A stretch of 62,000 nucleotides of DNA from Adiantum capillus-veneris (taxonomy: Eukaryota > Streptophyta > Polypodiopsida > Polypodiales > Pteridaceae): the NCBI GenBank assembly GCA_014529385.2, contig CM043969.1, positions 70,377,176-70,439,175 of the forward strand, read 5' to 3'. Shown here one piece after another: positions 21,948-32,790 of the stretch. The notes below the pieces were generated by a model. That model made no database searches, had not been told where the DNA came from, and saw only the letters and a program-made list of their open reading frames with translations. The position numbers and the translations under genes were made by a program. The number at the start of each line of letters is the position of its first letter. Within the stretch, counting starts at the first letter, position 1.

Positions 21948-22600
21948 CTCCTCAAGCTGAAAATCGATCAGCCCTGCTATTAGCATCTGGAGGAGCACTC
22001 AGTTCACTGCATTGGCAAGTCTAGTTGCCTACTCACCAAGTGTCAGGTTGGCTAGTTTAACTGACTCTAAGACTTAGTTACTGGCTTGGAAACTCTCCCA
22101 GGACTCCCACAAAGCAAGAGGGCGTCCCCTAGCTACTAAAGCTGATCTGGAGTGGCCTGGGACCTGTTCCCACACAGCCTTGGGCCCCCGGTGCTTCCCG
22201 GACAATTTTGTGAAAAATTGGTTTTAGGCTAAAACGGGCCATACGAGTCGGATTTTGATGCCGTAAATTGCTATACTACGCTCTAACTAAGACGTACGGG
22301 TCTGAATACCTGCCATATTTAGCAGCCCCCGGCGTCCGAAAATGCATTTTTATTTAATTCGGGATACAGGTGCAGATTTTTGAGACGGTCAAAACTAGAC
22401 GGGTCGGGTGACCAAAAACTTACTATATTTGGAAAATTTTCACAAGAATTATTTTAATTCACATTTCGAAGCTTTATGACATTTTAAACATCATAGCACT
22501 GACAGAATTCGGAAAACTGCTAAAAATAGTAACTTTTTTTCATTATGATCATTTCATGGTACAAGGGTGCTCTTTTTGGTTGGGGTCAGAGACCTTACAA

Positions 22601-22610
22601 CCTCCCCATC
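22601..22610 (-). other. Polypurine tract, family Y
   Basis: The minus strand reads GATGGGGAGG just before the 3' LTR start TTGTAAGG. It marks the internal/LTR boundary and is the plus-strand primer site of the element. Confidence 0.75.
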
Positions 22611-22782
22611 GTGAAAAAAATTGAGATGTCCTCATCTCAAGAATACATTTGGATAAACTCTATGCTAACTACTTAGGTACATATATCCTTTGTCTAAAGT
22701 AAAGATATCCTTTGATAATAGAGTAGTCTTTAACTTTATGCGTTTTATTTTGCTGAACTTTGATGAGATTCTGGTGCTTGAT

Positions 22783-23730
22783 TTATTGCTCACTAGGATT
22801 AGCAGTTGCATCGTACATTGCTGCTCTCTCATCAGCTTCATCACCCACAGTTGGTTGTCTCACTGCGGCATTAGCGAAAGCTCTACTTCCTTGTCCTATG
22901 TTTCCTCTTCCTCGGCCTCCTCTTCCGTTTGGTTGACCTCGCCCGTTGGCGTTCAGAGGTACATTATTAGCACCGGATGTTTGGGAAATCCTTTTTGGAC
23001 ATCAACTTTTGTAATGTCCATAGTCCTGGCACTCAAAGCATCTTATATTGGGAAACTCGGTAGCTGTCGTGGTAGCTACTACCGGACGATGGTTGTATGC
23101 AGGGTTGATTGGTCTGTTACTCCAATTGTCTGTCTTGGCCCTCTTTGACAAATAGTATTCACTATCTTAGGTAGTCCTTTGAATCTCTTTAGCTAACGGT
23201 TTGGCCCTTAGCAAGGCATCCTGTAGTGTTGTCGGCCTGAGAGCTTCCAACCGAGTATACAAAGGATCGATTAGCCCTTGGCAAAACCTCGCCACCTGTT
23301 GTTCCAAGGTCATCTTAGGAGCATATCTCCGTAGAGTGACAAACTTTGCATAATACTCTTCGACAGATGAAGTCAGCTGCCGAAGGGAAAAGAACTCGTT
23401 CATCTTCAAGGTTTTATAGGCGGGTGGTAAGTAACGTCCCATCATAGCAGCCTTGATGTCTTCCCATGACTTGGAAGATCCCTTGATATCCAAGTCCCTG
23501 CAATGTTGTTTCCACCAGATCTTGGCATCACCAGATAAGCGGAACATTGCAAGCATGGTTTGGTTCTCGGGTTGAGTTCCCGCAGCTTCGAAATAGTCGT
23601 CCATTGCTTCCATCCATACGTCTGCATCTCTTTCCACATTTTCCCCTTCGCCTTTAAAGGTTGGAGGCTGAGCTAGTTTAAGGAGGAGCTTCTTCTCTTG
23701 CGCTGCCGAGTAGAGAGCAACAGGCGGTGC
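22783..23730 (-). pseudogene. Family Y gag, main exon (two nonsense codons)
   Basis: Encodes the capsid/nucleocapsid protein that would form the particle. The conserved frame starts YSAAQEKKLLLKLAQPPTFK, continues with WMEAMDDYFEAAGTQ, AKIWWKQHC, EEYYAKFVTLRRYAP and FCQGLIDPLYTRLEALRPTT (retrotransposon gag domain), then CFECQDYGHYKS-x-C (CCHC knuckle near 23020), an RG-rich tail and DERAAMYDATANPSEQ. Stops at about 23166 (TAA) and in the knuckle (TGA) both fit C-to-T changes. The frame has no ATG before WMEAM and is closed by TAG immediately before 23730. That TAG is also the AG of an acceptor (TTGGATAG|GCACCG), implying a spliced upstream exon. Confidence 0.75.
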
Positions 23731-25286
23731 CTATCCAATGGTATAAAACTCATTACTATAGCACTCTTCTCAAATGAACCTAAGCTTTTCCATACTCAAG
23801 AAGAAATTTAACTTTTTGGGCTTAACCAGCCTACTTAATCTGTACATCTATCACAAATGATTTTAACCATTCCACCATTTAAATTTCATTGAATACATCC
23901 AAAATTGTCCGATAAATAATGGTAAAAACTTTACTCGAGAGCTTTGATCCATACTTATAACTTTATGTGCATCAACAGGCTACCTGCCCGCAGCACTAGT
24001 CGCACCAACGACTTCTCAAAAAAAAACATCATGTGGAACCCACTGAATCCCAACAAGCTCAACGAGTAAAACTCTTTAACATCACTCAGGAGACAATCCA
24101 CTAGACAAATCCAATGTCATTATTCTGGGAAACATCATGCTCAAGCTTTGAGTACGAGCTATCCTACAATCCCTTAGTTTTTAAAATTTCAAACAACATC
24201 ATCTTCCAGTTAGTAAACCTATAGCTCTGATACTAGGTGTGAGGTCCCCACCCCGTCGTATCAAACGACGAATCTGATGGTAAACCTGGTGGCCACTAGA
24301 TCTACAGCGGAAGCAACAATGTGGTTCAGGGTTCAACTAGTGGACGATCTCTCATCACAAAGTGAGTCGAGTTCGAGCCTACTAGTAATGAGATCTAGCT
24401 CCACCTCGCAGGGGAAGCGTACTTAAACTATTTAGCGATCCTAAGACCCACCTTCCAAGAGGAGAGAAACCCCGAGTGCCTTTTTCCCCATGTTTCAGAG
24501 GCACGTACTCTCGAGGATTCGCCGCTCTAGGGGCAATGAGTAATACCAATATCGAGTAAGCACTATCGGAACAGAGAGTTCCCGACCAATCGGGACCACC
24601 CATTTCGTAGGCTTTGCCAACCCGAACCAAGCCCCCACTTTCCACCCCCACACTCACACTTCCTTGTGTGACCTAATTACTACCACAAAGGTTGTTCAAC
24701 ATAGACATTCCTTGTTTTAATTCCGAAGCACATTGTTCGTTAAGACAGCTCTTCAACCAGTATTGCAAACAACACCAAGACAGAATTCTAGTAAAAATTC
24801 TACTCAAACTTATTCATAAAAATTCCAATGTTCTAGAGGTACAACATTCCTCCTCCAGCGAGAGTTTACTCCTCCCGTTGTCGCCTAGCTGCCCATACAA
24901 CTAGGTATGTCCACCGCATAGAAAGCACGACATGGACATTCCCACCGCTTAACCAGGAGACGTGGGTATCCACCGCTTAACCAGCAGTCGTGGATTCAAG
25001 AGCCCTTAACCAGGAACTCTGCCCCCTGTGATCAGTAGGGGGTTCATGACTAATTCAACATTGGAAATAGAATGAACATGCCGAGCTAAAGTTTCCCTAG
25101 CAGACAATCTTTCCTATTGCAAACAGTATTCCCATCAATCATTTCCTTCCTACTTTAGAACTTAATGTACAATGCTTTCAATGCCGAGGTTTCCGTCGGA
25201 TTTCTCCAACATGATTGGGGATATGAGCATTCCTAACTAGCGTATGCAATGTTAGTTTAAACAACTTGAATAAAAATATGATCTAC
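23731..25286 (-). other. Predicted 1556-nt intron across LTR end, primer site and leader
   Basis: The donor is GAG|GTAGAT at 25287/25286 and the acceptor GGATAG|GCACC at 23731/23730. The exons join in phase 0. The intron would contain the last 1.05 kb of the LTR, the primer-binding site (24224-24235) and the untranslated leader, so spliced RNA could be translated but not reverse-transcribed. This is inference from sequence, without transcript evidence. Confidence 0.5.
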
Positions 25287-25427
25287 CTCTTCCCCTTCTT
25301 CATCGATGGCCCGTGAGATGGCCGGTATTTGTCCCTCCATGGGAGCCTTCCCCTTCCCGTTGACATTGCTCGTTCCTGCCTCGCGCTCGTGGGCACCACC
25401 GAAGCAAGTCCTCTTAACCGGGGCCAT
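25287..25427 (-). CDS. LTR-embedded gag exon 1, family Y LTR2
   Basis: Open 47-codon exon: MAPVKRTCFGGAHEREAG, then TSNVNGKGKAPMEGQ and ending AIDEEGEE, basic and Gly-rich at the front, acidic at the end. It ends at a consensus donor in phase 0, the phase required by the gag acceptor at 23730. It shows substitutions but no stop or indel relative to the LTR1 copy. It lies about 0.9 kb downstream of the TATA box with an AT-rich stretch between, which may itself be intronic. Role if real: N-terminus of gag. Confidence 0.6.
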
Positions 25428-26227
25428 TTCTCACTACTTTAAATGATTAGCTTGGAGAAAGAGCTAAGGTTCGCAAGCATCATAACAGTCCAATGGGTAG
25501 ATTAGTGACATTAATTAATCCCTCCTATATAATAGATCTAGATTTTTCATAAAGCAATCATTAAGGATGGCACATAATCCTATGGGAACCGGCTCTAAAG
25601 ATAATTACTCGGCTTACATGATTAAGAATAATTAGGATTTCACTATTGGGATTACCAGAGAGATGAATTAAGCACGATTAATCTCTTTCCTAGCAATTAG
25701 AGGGTGCAGAGTCACCGCATGCATAGGTGTGAGAAAAACCACCTCTTAGAGACTTAATGACAGATTAATCTTACCTTAATTATATCTTAATGCATAACAA
25801 AGATGGATCTAAATCAGTTACAATATCAATGCGTGATAGAAAGAGTGGTTCTCATCAATCTACACAATTACTAGCTTACCGATTAATTACTATACTGCCT
25901 AGAGAGAGAAAATTCTAGTAATTATTCTCTAATCATTAATTGAGAGTGATGAATGGCTGATAATTCAGCTATGGGATGATGATTACATAATAGAATATGG
26001 TTAATGAGAATTTAGAGAGTAATTATAGAGAATTACGATTAGGAATAAGTATAATAGACGAGAAATTTAGGTGGTAATGAAAAGGATTTGCAGAAAGCAT
26101 TAATTAAACCGTGGTTACCGTGATTAAAGGATGATAATCCTCTCGATTCTCTGATCTAATCGAGCTTCTTGAGGCGAGAATTCGACAGCACCTCCCTCCT
26201 TGCTTCTCCTTCAAAAGGTGTGTGTTC

Positions 26228-26294
26228 CGGCAGCACCTTCCCAGAGTGTGTGCAGGTGTGTGTGTGTGTGTGTGTGTGCACTCTGTGTGTGAGC

Positions 26295-26358
<64 letters not shown>

Positions 26359-26373
26359 GTCTTTAAATAGGCC
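26228..26373 (-). promoter_or_regulatory. Family Y LTR2 TATA box plus CA microsatellite
   Basis: The TATTTAAAG box on the minus strand (26373-26360) is followed by (CA)n at 26355-26298 and a shorter run near 26278-26256. The run lengths differ from LTR1, as expected for microsatellite slippage after insertion. Confidence 0.65.
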
Positions 26374-27023
26374 TCCTCAAGCTGAAAATCGATCAGCCCT
26401 GCTATTAGCATCTGGAGGAGCACTCAGTTCACTGCATTGGCAAGTCTAGTTGCCTACTCACCAAGTGTCAGGTTGGCTAGTTTAACTGACTCTAAGACTT
26501 AGTTACTGGCTTGGAAACTCTCCCAGGACTCCCACAAAGCAAGAGGGCGCCCCCTAGCTGCTAAAGCTGATCTGGAGTGGCCTGGGACCTGTTCCCAAAC
26601 AGCCTCAGGCCCCTGGTGCTTCCCGGACAATTTTGTGAAAAATTGGTTTTAGGCTAAAACGGGCCATACGAGTCGGATTTTGATGCCGTAAATTGCTATA
26701 CTACGCTCTAACTAAGACGTACGGGTTTGAGTACCTGCCATATTAAGCAGCCCCCGGGGTCCGAAAATGCATTTTTTTCAAATTCGAGATACAGGTGCAG
26801 ATTTTCGAGACGGTCAAAACTAGACGGGTCGGGTGACCAAAACTTACTATATTTGGAAAATTTTCACAAAAATTATTTTAATTCACATTTCGAAGCTTTA
26901 TGACATTTTAAACATCATGGCACTGACAAAATTCGAAAAACTGCTAAAAATAATAACTTTTTTTCATTATGATTATTTCATGGTACAAGGGTGCTCTTTT
27001 TTGTTGGGGTCAGAGACCTTACA

Positions 27024-27517
27024 GAAAGCACATGATTAGTTTTCAGTTGAACATCTTCAGAGTTATGTCAATACTATGTCAAAAGAGAAACTACTTCATC
27101 ATAGATTATGAGTACAATGCACATGCTTGCTGGTGTTCATCAAACATGATGAAAAGATGCAAAATAGATGTAATGGCTGATAACTCAAACTAGAAACTTA
27201 GCACTCTTCTATGTTGCGTTTTTTGAAAATATGCATTGATGACACCAAAAAAAGAGCCTTTGTTACATCCATTGAGAATATAACCTGATGCATCCCAAAA
27301 GATTAGTTTATTTGAAAACTCAGTCTGATGAAAACTCAGCTCAAGTACAACCTGAACCTACTTCATCGCAGATTTTGAGTACACTGAATATACAAGCCGG
27401 TGTTCATCCACATGAAGAAAAGATCTAAAATATGATGAAATATGATCAAAAGTAAGATACGGAGATCCATCTTTCTGAGCTTGTTGTAGGAGTGATGCCA
27501 TAATTGACTGCATCGCC
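27024..27517 (-). other. Harbinger interior, 3' flank of Myb gene
   Basis: No ORF of note. In minus orientation this follows the stop of the Myb/SANT gene and would be its 3' untranslated region up to the retrotransposon junction at 27023/27024. Some words repeat loosely (CTACTTCATC-AGATT near 27090 and 27359, GTGTTCATC near 27135 and 27400), suggesting an old duplication of about 270 bases. Confidence 0.5.
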
Positions 27518-28528
27518 TCAAATGATTTTTATCGCCTCTCCTCCATGGCTGCTCGGCGTGAAGATTCCTCCTTCATGTGCATGACTAATATGGTGCAAGG
27601 CATCATCTTTTGCATTAGATTTAGGATTTACTTTCTTCTCTTCCTTTTCCTTTGTATACACGTAAACGCCTTCCTGGCCATGATCACCTGGCTCTAACTC
27701 TTCCACAATGGAGGACGCATGACTCTTGTACACCATGTTTGCCCTCTCATGCATGTATTCATCCACTACGTCATACCACTTGCATGATCTTTTTCTATCG
27801 TTTCCAGAAATTGCGTTATGCGCTTTGTCCTCCCTATACTGCTTGTTCACCATTGCCCACTTCTTTCTACATGCCTGCCCATCCTTGTCGCAATCAAAAA
27901 ACATGGATGCCAGCTTTGTCGCCACCTTGCCCCAAAGATCAATTCCTTGCTTTGGCATTTTGTTAAACTCGTCATTCATCCCTCTAATGTGTATCAAGTG
28001 CTCTACCCAAAAATCCTTCCACATCAGTTTATCTGCATTGTCGTCATCCTCTTCTTTGACCTTGGCTTTTGCCTTGCTAGTTTTGGCTCGTTTTGGAACA
28101 GTTCCATCCCCATGACTTATTCCCTCCTTGGAGGATTGGTTTTGGCTGCGAGCATTTTTACGTGGCTTTGCGGAGTTTACCTGCATAGACTCTTCAAATA
28201 GAAGCTTGCCAGTTATTGGGCTTTAAAATGCATTTTCACCAGGGGATGCAACACAAGGCATGCTACGAATGGGTGGTGGCCCAAACAACATAGGAGGACT
28301 TGGAGATGAAGAAGTAAGCATTGCACTGAATCCATGGGAAGGCATTGCATATGCCATCAAAGCTGGGGTTGATGAACTAAATTGGTAATACATTGGTTGA
28401 GAGACAACAAACTCTTCCTCTGGTTGGGATCCAAGGGGAGGTATCTGGAAATCCATTTCTCTGATGAATACATTTGAAGAATAAGTGTACATGTAAAAGG
28501 GCAAGAAAGACTGTTCAAATGTATACAC
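27518..28528 (-). pseudogene. Harbinger Myb/SANT DNA-binding partner protein (one stop)
   Basis: Harbinger transposons encode a second protein with a Myb/SANT-like trihelix domain that binds the element ends and helps transposase enter the nucleus. Here a disordered N-terminal part (28223-28528, MDFQIPPLGSQPEEEF, Pro/Ser-rich) is followed by a single TAA near 28222, a Lys-rich segment with KRAKTSKAKAKVKEE and the trihelix (WKDFWVEHLIHIRGMNDEF, LWGKVATKLASMFFDCDKDG, CRKKWAMVNKQYRED, CKWYDVVDEYM). The frame is otherwise open to 27518. The start at 28528 or the internal Met just after it are both possible. It lies 23 kb from its transposase only because of the inserted retroelements. Confidence 0.75.
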
Positions 28529-28563
28529 CGTTGTTGCATTTTCAGCACTAATCCATGCATCAT

Positions 28564-29259
28564 CTACTTTGTTTCATTCCCTTGCCTACTAGTGAACACT
28601 TGTTGATGTTATTTCTTAGTGCAACACAATAAGCAGGCAAAAGCAACATTAACAGCATAACAACAAGATTCTTTAACTCGTGTGGTTTGGCTGTGCCATT
28701 GTAGGCAACATGATGGTGAAGATGCCTAGCAGATTGCCAAGAGGATAACTTGGTTTTTGGGATGGCTTTGGAAAGGGTTGGGGGCGACTTCTATTCTCCC
28801 AAGGTTGATTCAAAGACGCAAATACACCAATTCATTGTTCCAGCTCTAAGGCGAGACGAGGGAAGTGCAACACAGTAATCAGGCAATGCAACATTAACAA
28901 TAAAATTACAAGAGCTTACCTTGTACGCTGGGGCTGCAGAGCTGCTCACGATGTCCAAAACAGGTTGAGAAGAGCAGCAAAAGAAATGAATTGGCGGGCT
29001 TGGTAGGCGGGTAAACAAAGAAAGAGAGAAGGTGTAGAGAGCAATGCTCGCTGATTGGTTGCTGTAGAACTTTTGCAGGCTGGCCAACTTGGTTCGGCTG
29101 GCCATCTTCACGCGAAAGTTGGCTCTGAGCTGGACCTCCAGCTCAGCCTTTGAAAACCCGTCCGCTGGCCCAGTGTGACACCAAAGGAAATCCAGTGCGA
29201 GCTTTGATTGGTTATACCCTTCAAAAGGCATGGCCGGATGTCCTAATGTGACACCAACC
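28564..29259 (-). other. Harbinger right arm, promoter side
   Basis: Upstream of the Myb/SANT gene on the minus strand. The ORF at 28791-29231 has no recognised motif. The terminal 100 bases contain two copies of the GTGTGACACC terminal motif (about 29173 and 29247), matching the left arm. Confidence 0.55.
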
Positions 29260-29262
29260 TAA

Positions 29263-29473
29263 GTCAAGTTTAGAGCTTCTTTTCTTGGAAGCCAATATTC
29301 TCCTAAAATTAGAGACTCAATTTCGTACATCGAGATGCATGTCCACAAAACAAACAAAAAAATATATATAAAAAAAAAAACCAATCTCAAACGCGCACGA
29401 ACTTATTCTGCTTTTTGCAATTCTTTGCTTGTGATTTTGGCTCTTTAGAGCCTATATAAAGGCCCCCCTTACA

Positions 29474-29505
<32 letters not shown>

Positions 29506-29520
29506 GTTCTCAAAACAAAC
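29263..29520 (+). mobile_element. Family X LTR copy 1, right part
   Basis: Continues the copy interrupted at 2275: GTCAAGTTTAGAGCTTC and CTTGGAAGCC match 17212-17245 inverted. A TATA box (29451-29462) and CA run (29475-29504) follow, then AAGTTCTCAAAA as in copy 2. The similarity stops near 29510, and gypsy pol sequence starts at once without a visible gag exon, so a deletion or recombination is likely at that point. Confidence 0.65.
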
Positions 29521-29531
29521 TTAGAAGTTGA

Positions 29532-32500
29532 ATGCAGAAATTAAATAAAAAAGAATGGAAACGGAGTCACAAAATAGAACCAAAATTGACGAAAGTTGAC
29601 CGTAAGAAAAGGTACCAAGAGCTCCAGAAGACTTTGAGGGAAGTATGGACAACCGAAAATGACAACGGAAAAGATGAGGAAGACATAAGAAAAAACCATA
29701 TGAGTATACCATCCCATTACAAAAAGTTCACTATTCAAGACAGGAAGATAGTGCTCACACAACCTAGAAGAGAACGACGGGAGGAGTCTTATGATGGGCC
29801 GGAAGATGCATTGAAAGTAGACCTAGTAGGACCTGCAGAGAAATGCAACCCGTCTATATAGCCACCGATCTAAGCCAAGAAGAGGAAGAGGAGCTTCTCA
29901 ACATTCTTCAACAATATATGGATGTGTTTGCATGGCTTACAAGGATTTAAAGGGAGTGGATCCAACAATATTTCAACATACTATCCCTTTAAAACCTGAT
30001 GCAAAACCTAGCAGACAAAGGCCATACACGTACAATGACACCTTTGTTAAGCGTATCGAGGAAGAGACCGATAAGCTGAAGGAGGTGGAATTTATCTATG
30101 ACCACGTCCTTGAACGAGTGGCAGGAAAGCGTGCATATTCCTTCTTGGATGGATTCTCTGGTTACAATCAACTTTCAATTGCACCTGAGGACCAATATAA
30201 AATGGCATTTGCCACAGAATGGGGCATATTTGAATACCGGATCATACCATTTGGGTTGACAAATGCACCTGCAACATTTCAAAGATTGATGGCACATGCT
30301 TACAATGAATATTTGAGGATCTTCCTAGAAATCTATATGGATGACCTACATGTACACTCTCTTTAAAGAGAGGAACATATCAAACACCTCAAAAAGGTAT
30401 TTGAGAAATGCAAGACATATAGGATTTTCCTTAATCCAGAAAAGTGTGTTTTCATGGTAAGACAAGGATGAATCTTTGGACATATAGTCTAGGAGAATGG
30501 CATATCGAGAGATTTGGATAAGATTAACGTGATTATCAAAATGCCTAAGCCAATCAATGCAAAGCAAGTACAATGCTTTATGGGACATTGTGGTTATTAC
30601 AGGAGGTTCATACACATGTATGCAATTATTGGCCAACCCTTGTATAGACTAATAGTGATCTTTGAATGGACAGATGAGTGTGAGAAATCATTTAAGAAAT
30701 TAAAAGATTCCCTTGTATCTGTTCTGGTGCTATAAGAACCTGATTGGAAAAAAATCTTTCACGTTCATATAGATGCATATGCATTTGCTATAGGATATAT
30801 TCTAGCTCAACCAAGAGATGGAACCATGCATTTCCCAGTCAGCTTTTCCAGCCAACTAAATAGTGCGGAAAAGAATTACACAACCACTGAGAGAGAGGGA
30901 CTTGGAATGATTCATGCCGTTAAGAAATTTTGGCATTATCTCCTCACAAATAAATTTGTGTTTTTCACATCAAGCCCTTTTATACCTTGTCAACAAACCA
31001 TGCAACACTAGGTAAACCATAAGATGGTTCATCATATTGCTGGAGTTTGACTTTATGATACTGAAACACATCTCAAATCAGACCATCTTCCTTGATTACG
31101 AAATGGAGAAGCTCTAGAGGGTGTGGATGCATATCTCTTCAATATAGAAATGGTACCTAAGTGGTCCCAAGAGATCATAAAGATACTGACACAGGGAGGG
31201 GAATTTAACAAAATGGACCTAGACCTAAACAAACAACGATTCACCAAGATAAGAACTTTCAGTTGATTGGAGGACATTTATATAATTTAGGCTCCAACGG
31301 TATCCTAAGAGTGTGCATAAACCCTAAGGAATACGAAATATATTTTCTAGAAGCACATAATCAGGATTTAATGTTTCTTTGTTCATCCATAAAAGCTTTC
31401 CAGCGTTTGCGAAAATTAGGAGTGTATTGGATGACTATGCGTATTGATGTTCATGATTATGTAACTAGTTGTGCCAAATGCAGATCAAGCCCACCCATCA
31501 AACATGAAACATTGTTTCAAATAACACTTATGTCAGAACGGAGTCAATACATTGTTGACTGCTTGAAGAAATAGACATTTCTTGAAAATATCACCAAAGC
31601 ACGACAAAGAACGATAGAAATAAAAGCTTGTGATTTCACTCTGATTGAAAATCAGCTCTATAAAAGAGGAAAGGATAACCAACTTAGGTTGTGTGCAACA
31701 GAGAACATGTACATTCCAATCCTGGAACGAGCACATGAAGAGATAAATGGAGGCCATTTCTCAGGGGAAAAGACAGCAAAAATTGTCTTCGTCTCTAGAA
31801 TATGGTAGCCAACACTACATATGGACGCAAACAAATATTCAAAATGATGTGAGTCTTGTCAACCAACCAACGTACCAATAAAGCGGGATGAGATGCCCTT
31901 ACGACGGCCAATGATGGAAGCCAGAGCTTTTGCCAAGTGGAGAATAGACTTTGTAAGACCAATCTCACCCCCTGCTTACAAAACACATGCTCAGTATATC
32001 ATCATGGCCACAGATTATCTCACCAAATGGGTCGAAGTTAAAGCTACACAAAAAGCTGATGCCCGTACTACTGCACAATTTCTATATGAAAATGTCTTTG
32101 TTAGATATGGTCTACCTATAGAAATTGTCAGTGATCGAGGCACACATTTCATAAATGAGATAATCAAAAATCTTCTTGAAGACTTCATGATAGTTCATAA
32201 GAAGTCAGCTCCCTACCACCCACAAGCTAATGGCCAGAGGCAGAAGCTAGGAATAAGAATCTATGTATAATCTTAACTAAGATAGTATTAGAGTCTAGAA
32301 CGGATTGGGATCAAAAGCTACATTCAACATTATGGGCATATAGAATTGCTTACAAAACCTCGATAAGAACAACACCGTACAACATGGTGTTTGGACTTAA
32401 TGCTATGCTGCCTATGGAATCCTTAATCCCAACACTAAGAGTAGAAAAATTTCTAGAATGGACACTTCATGAAATGTCTTCACGAATAGATGACCTTGAA

Positions 32501-32790
32501 AAGCTAGATGAGCTTCACTTGAAAGTAGTAGCTTCCATCTATGCTCAAAAATGAAGGCAAAAAGAATTTTTTGATAAGCATGTATGATCCAAAAAATCCA
32601 AAACAGACCATTACGTTTTGATTTACACGTTAAAACAACATGCTAAGAAACTTAAAAAGCAAGGGATGGGACCCTTTGTGATCAAAGACTTATTACCAAG
32701 TGGGATTGTCAAGCTTGCTACATTGGATGGGGAAAAAATGCCTAACTAGATTAGTGGTCGTCAATTAAATGGTTTCATCTACCACTAACC
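29532..32790 (+). pseudogene. Ty3/gypsy Tat-like pol (RT-RNase H-integrase), broken
   Basis: Order on the plus strand: a basic segment (29532-29861), RT start (DPTIFQHTIPLKPDAKPSRQ), RT core ([38 protein letters not shown] box near 30335), thumb (CFMGHCGYYRRFIHMY), RNase H (HIDAYAFAIGYILAQ, NYTTTEREGLGMIHAVKKF), integrase zinc finger and core (WRIDFVRPISPP, VSDRGTHFINEI, APYHPQANGQ), then C-terminal parts (WAYRIAYKT, KKLKKQGMGPFVIKDL) to 32790. Roughly 50-60 RT residues are missing between EVEFIYD and HVLERVAG, and there are many stops and frameshifts. The polymerase resembles the Tat branch. Gag and protease are absent. Confidence 0.85.

Larger units (their letters stand above)
20138..22599 (-). 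mobile_element. Family Y LTR1, right part
   Basis: Near-identical to 24567-27023 of LTR2 (a few percent differences by eye, plus microsatellite length differences at 21857-21930). In minus orientation the LTR starts TGTAAGGTCTCTGACCCC at 22599, directly after the purine tract GATGGGGAGG (22601-22610). It contains a TATA box (21935-21947), a CA run, an AT-rich leader and the exon-1 ORF at 20856-20996. In the element at 22600-27023 this is the 3' LTR, but it is also followed by its own primer site and a partial gag at 4104-4857. Confidence 0.8.
22600..27023 (-). mobile_element. Gag-only LTR retrotransposon, family Y
   Basis: In minus orientation: 5' LTR 27023-24238, primer site 24235-24224, leader, gag 23730-22783, polypurine tract, then the 3' LTR (22599 leftward). 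The internal region is only about 1.6 kb and has no protease, reverse transcriptase or integrase, so the element depends on enzymes from elsewhere. This is the layout of the TR-GAG type of non-autonomous plant retrotransposon. The LTRs are unusually long (2786 bp for LTR2) for such a short interior. High LTR similarity suggests a fairly recent insertion compared with its neighbours. Confidence 0.75.
24238..27023 (-). mobile_element. Family Y LTR2 (5' LTR), complete
   Basis: 2786 bp, TGTGAGG...CTTACA on the plus strand, TG...CA ends. Contains TATA box (26360-26373), CA runs, an AT-rich leader, exon 1 (25287-25427) and a conserved downstream half. At its right end it meets Harbinger internal sequence (GAAAGCACATG). 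A target duplication cannot be tested because the outer left end of the Y array is deleted. Confidence 0.85.
2276..29259 (-). mobile_element. PIF/Harbinger DNA transposon, swollen by nested insertions
   Basis: The left end begins GGCCCCTGTCACAC and the right end, read inverted, begins GGTTGGTGTCACAT. The terminal 31 bases match at 24 positions. TAA flanks the element at 2273-2275 and 29260-29262, the 3-bp target size typical of Harbinger. The paralogous X repeat near 17240 has the joined, unoccupied site with a single TAA. Short subterminal copies of the TGTCACACT motif lie inside each end (near 2371 and, inverted, near 29173). Both expected proteins are present on the minus strand: a DDE transposase (2866-4103) and a Myb/SANT protein (27518-28528). 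An autonomous Harbinger is usually 4-7 kb; 4104-27023 is later insertion. Confidence 0.8.

Noticed and set aside
21780-21998. THTHTH and CVCVCV proteins from both strands of the GT runs (also 26169-26449, 47071-47370)
   Set aside because: Pure translation of dinucleotide repeats; no coding signal outside the run.
27652-28201. Plus-strand ORFs with hydrophobic stretches opposite the Myb/SANT gene
   Set aside because: Antisense shadows of the trihelix coding region.
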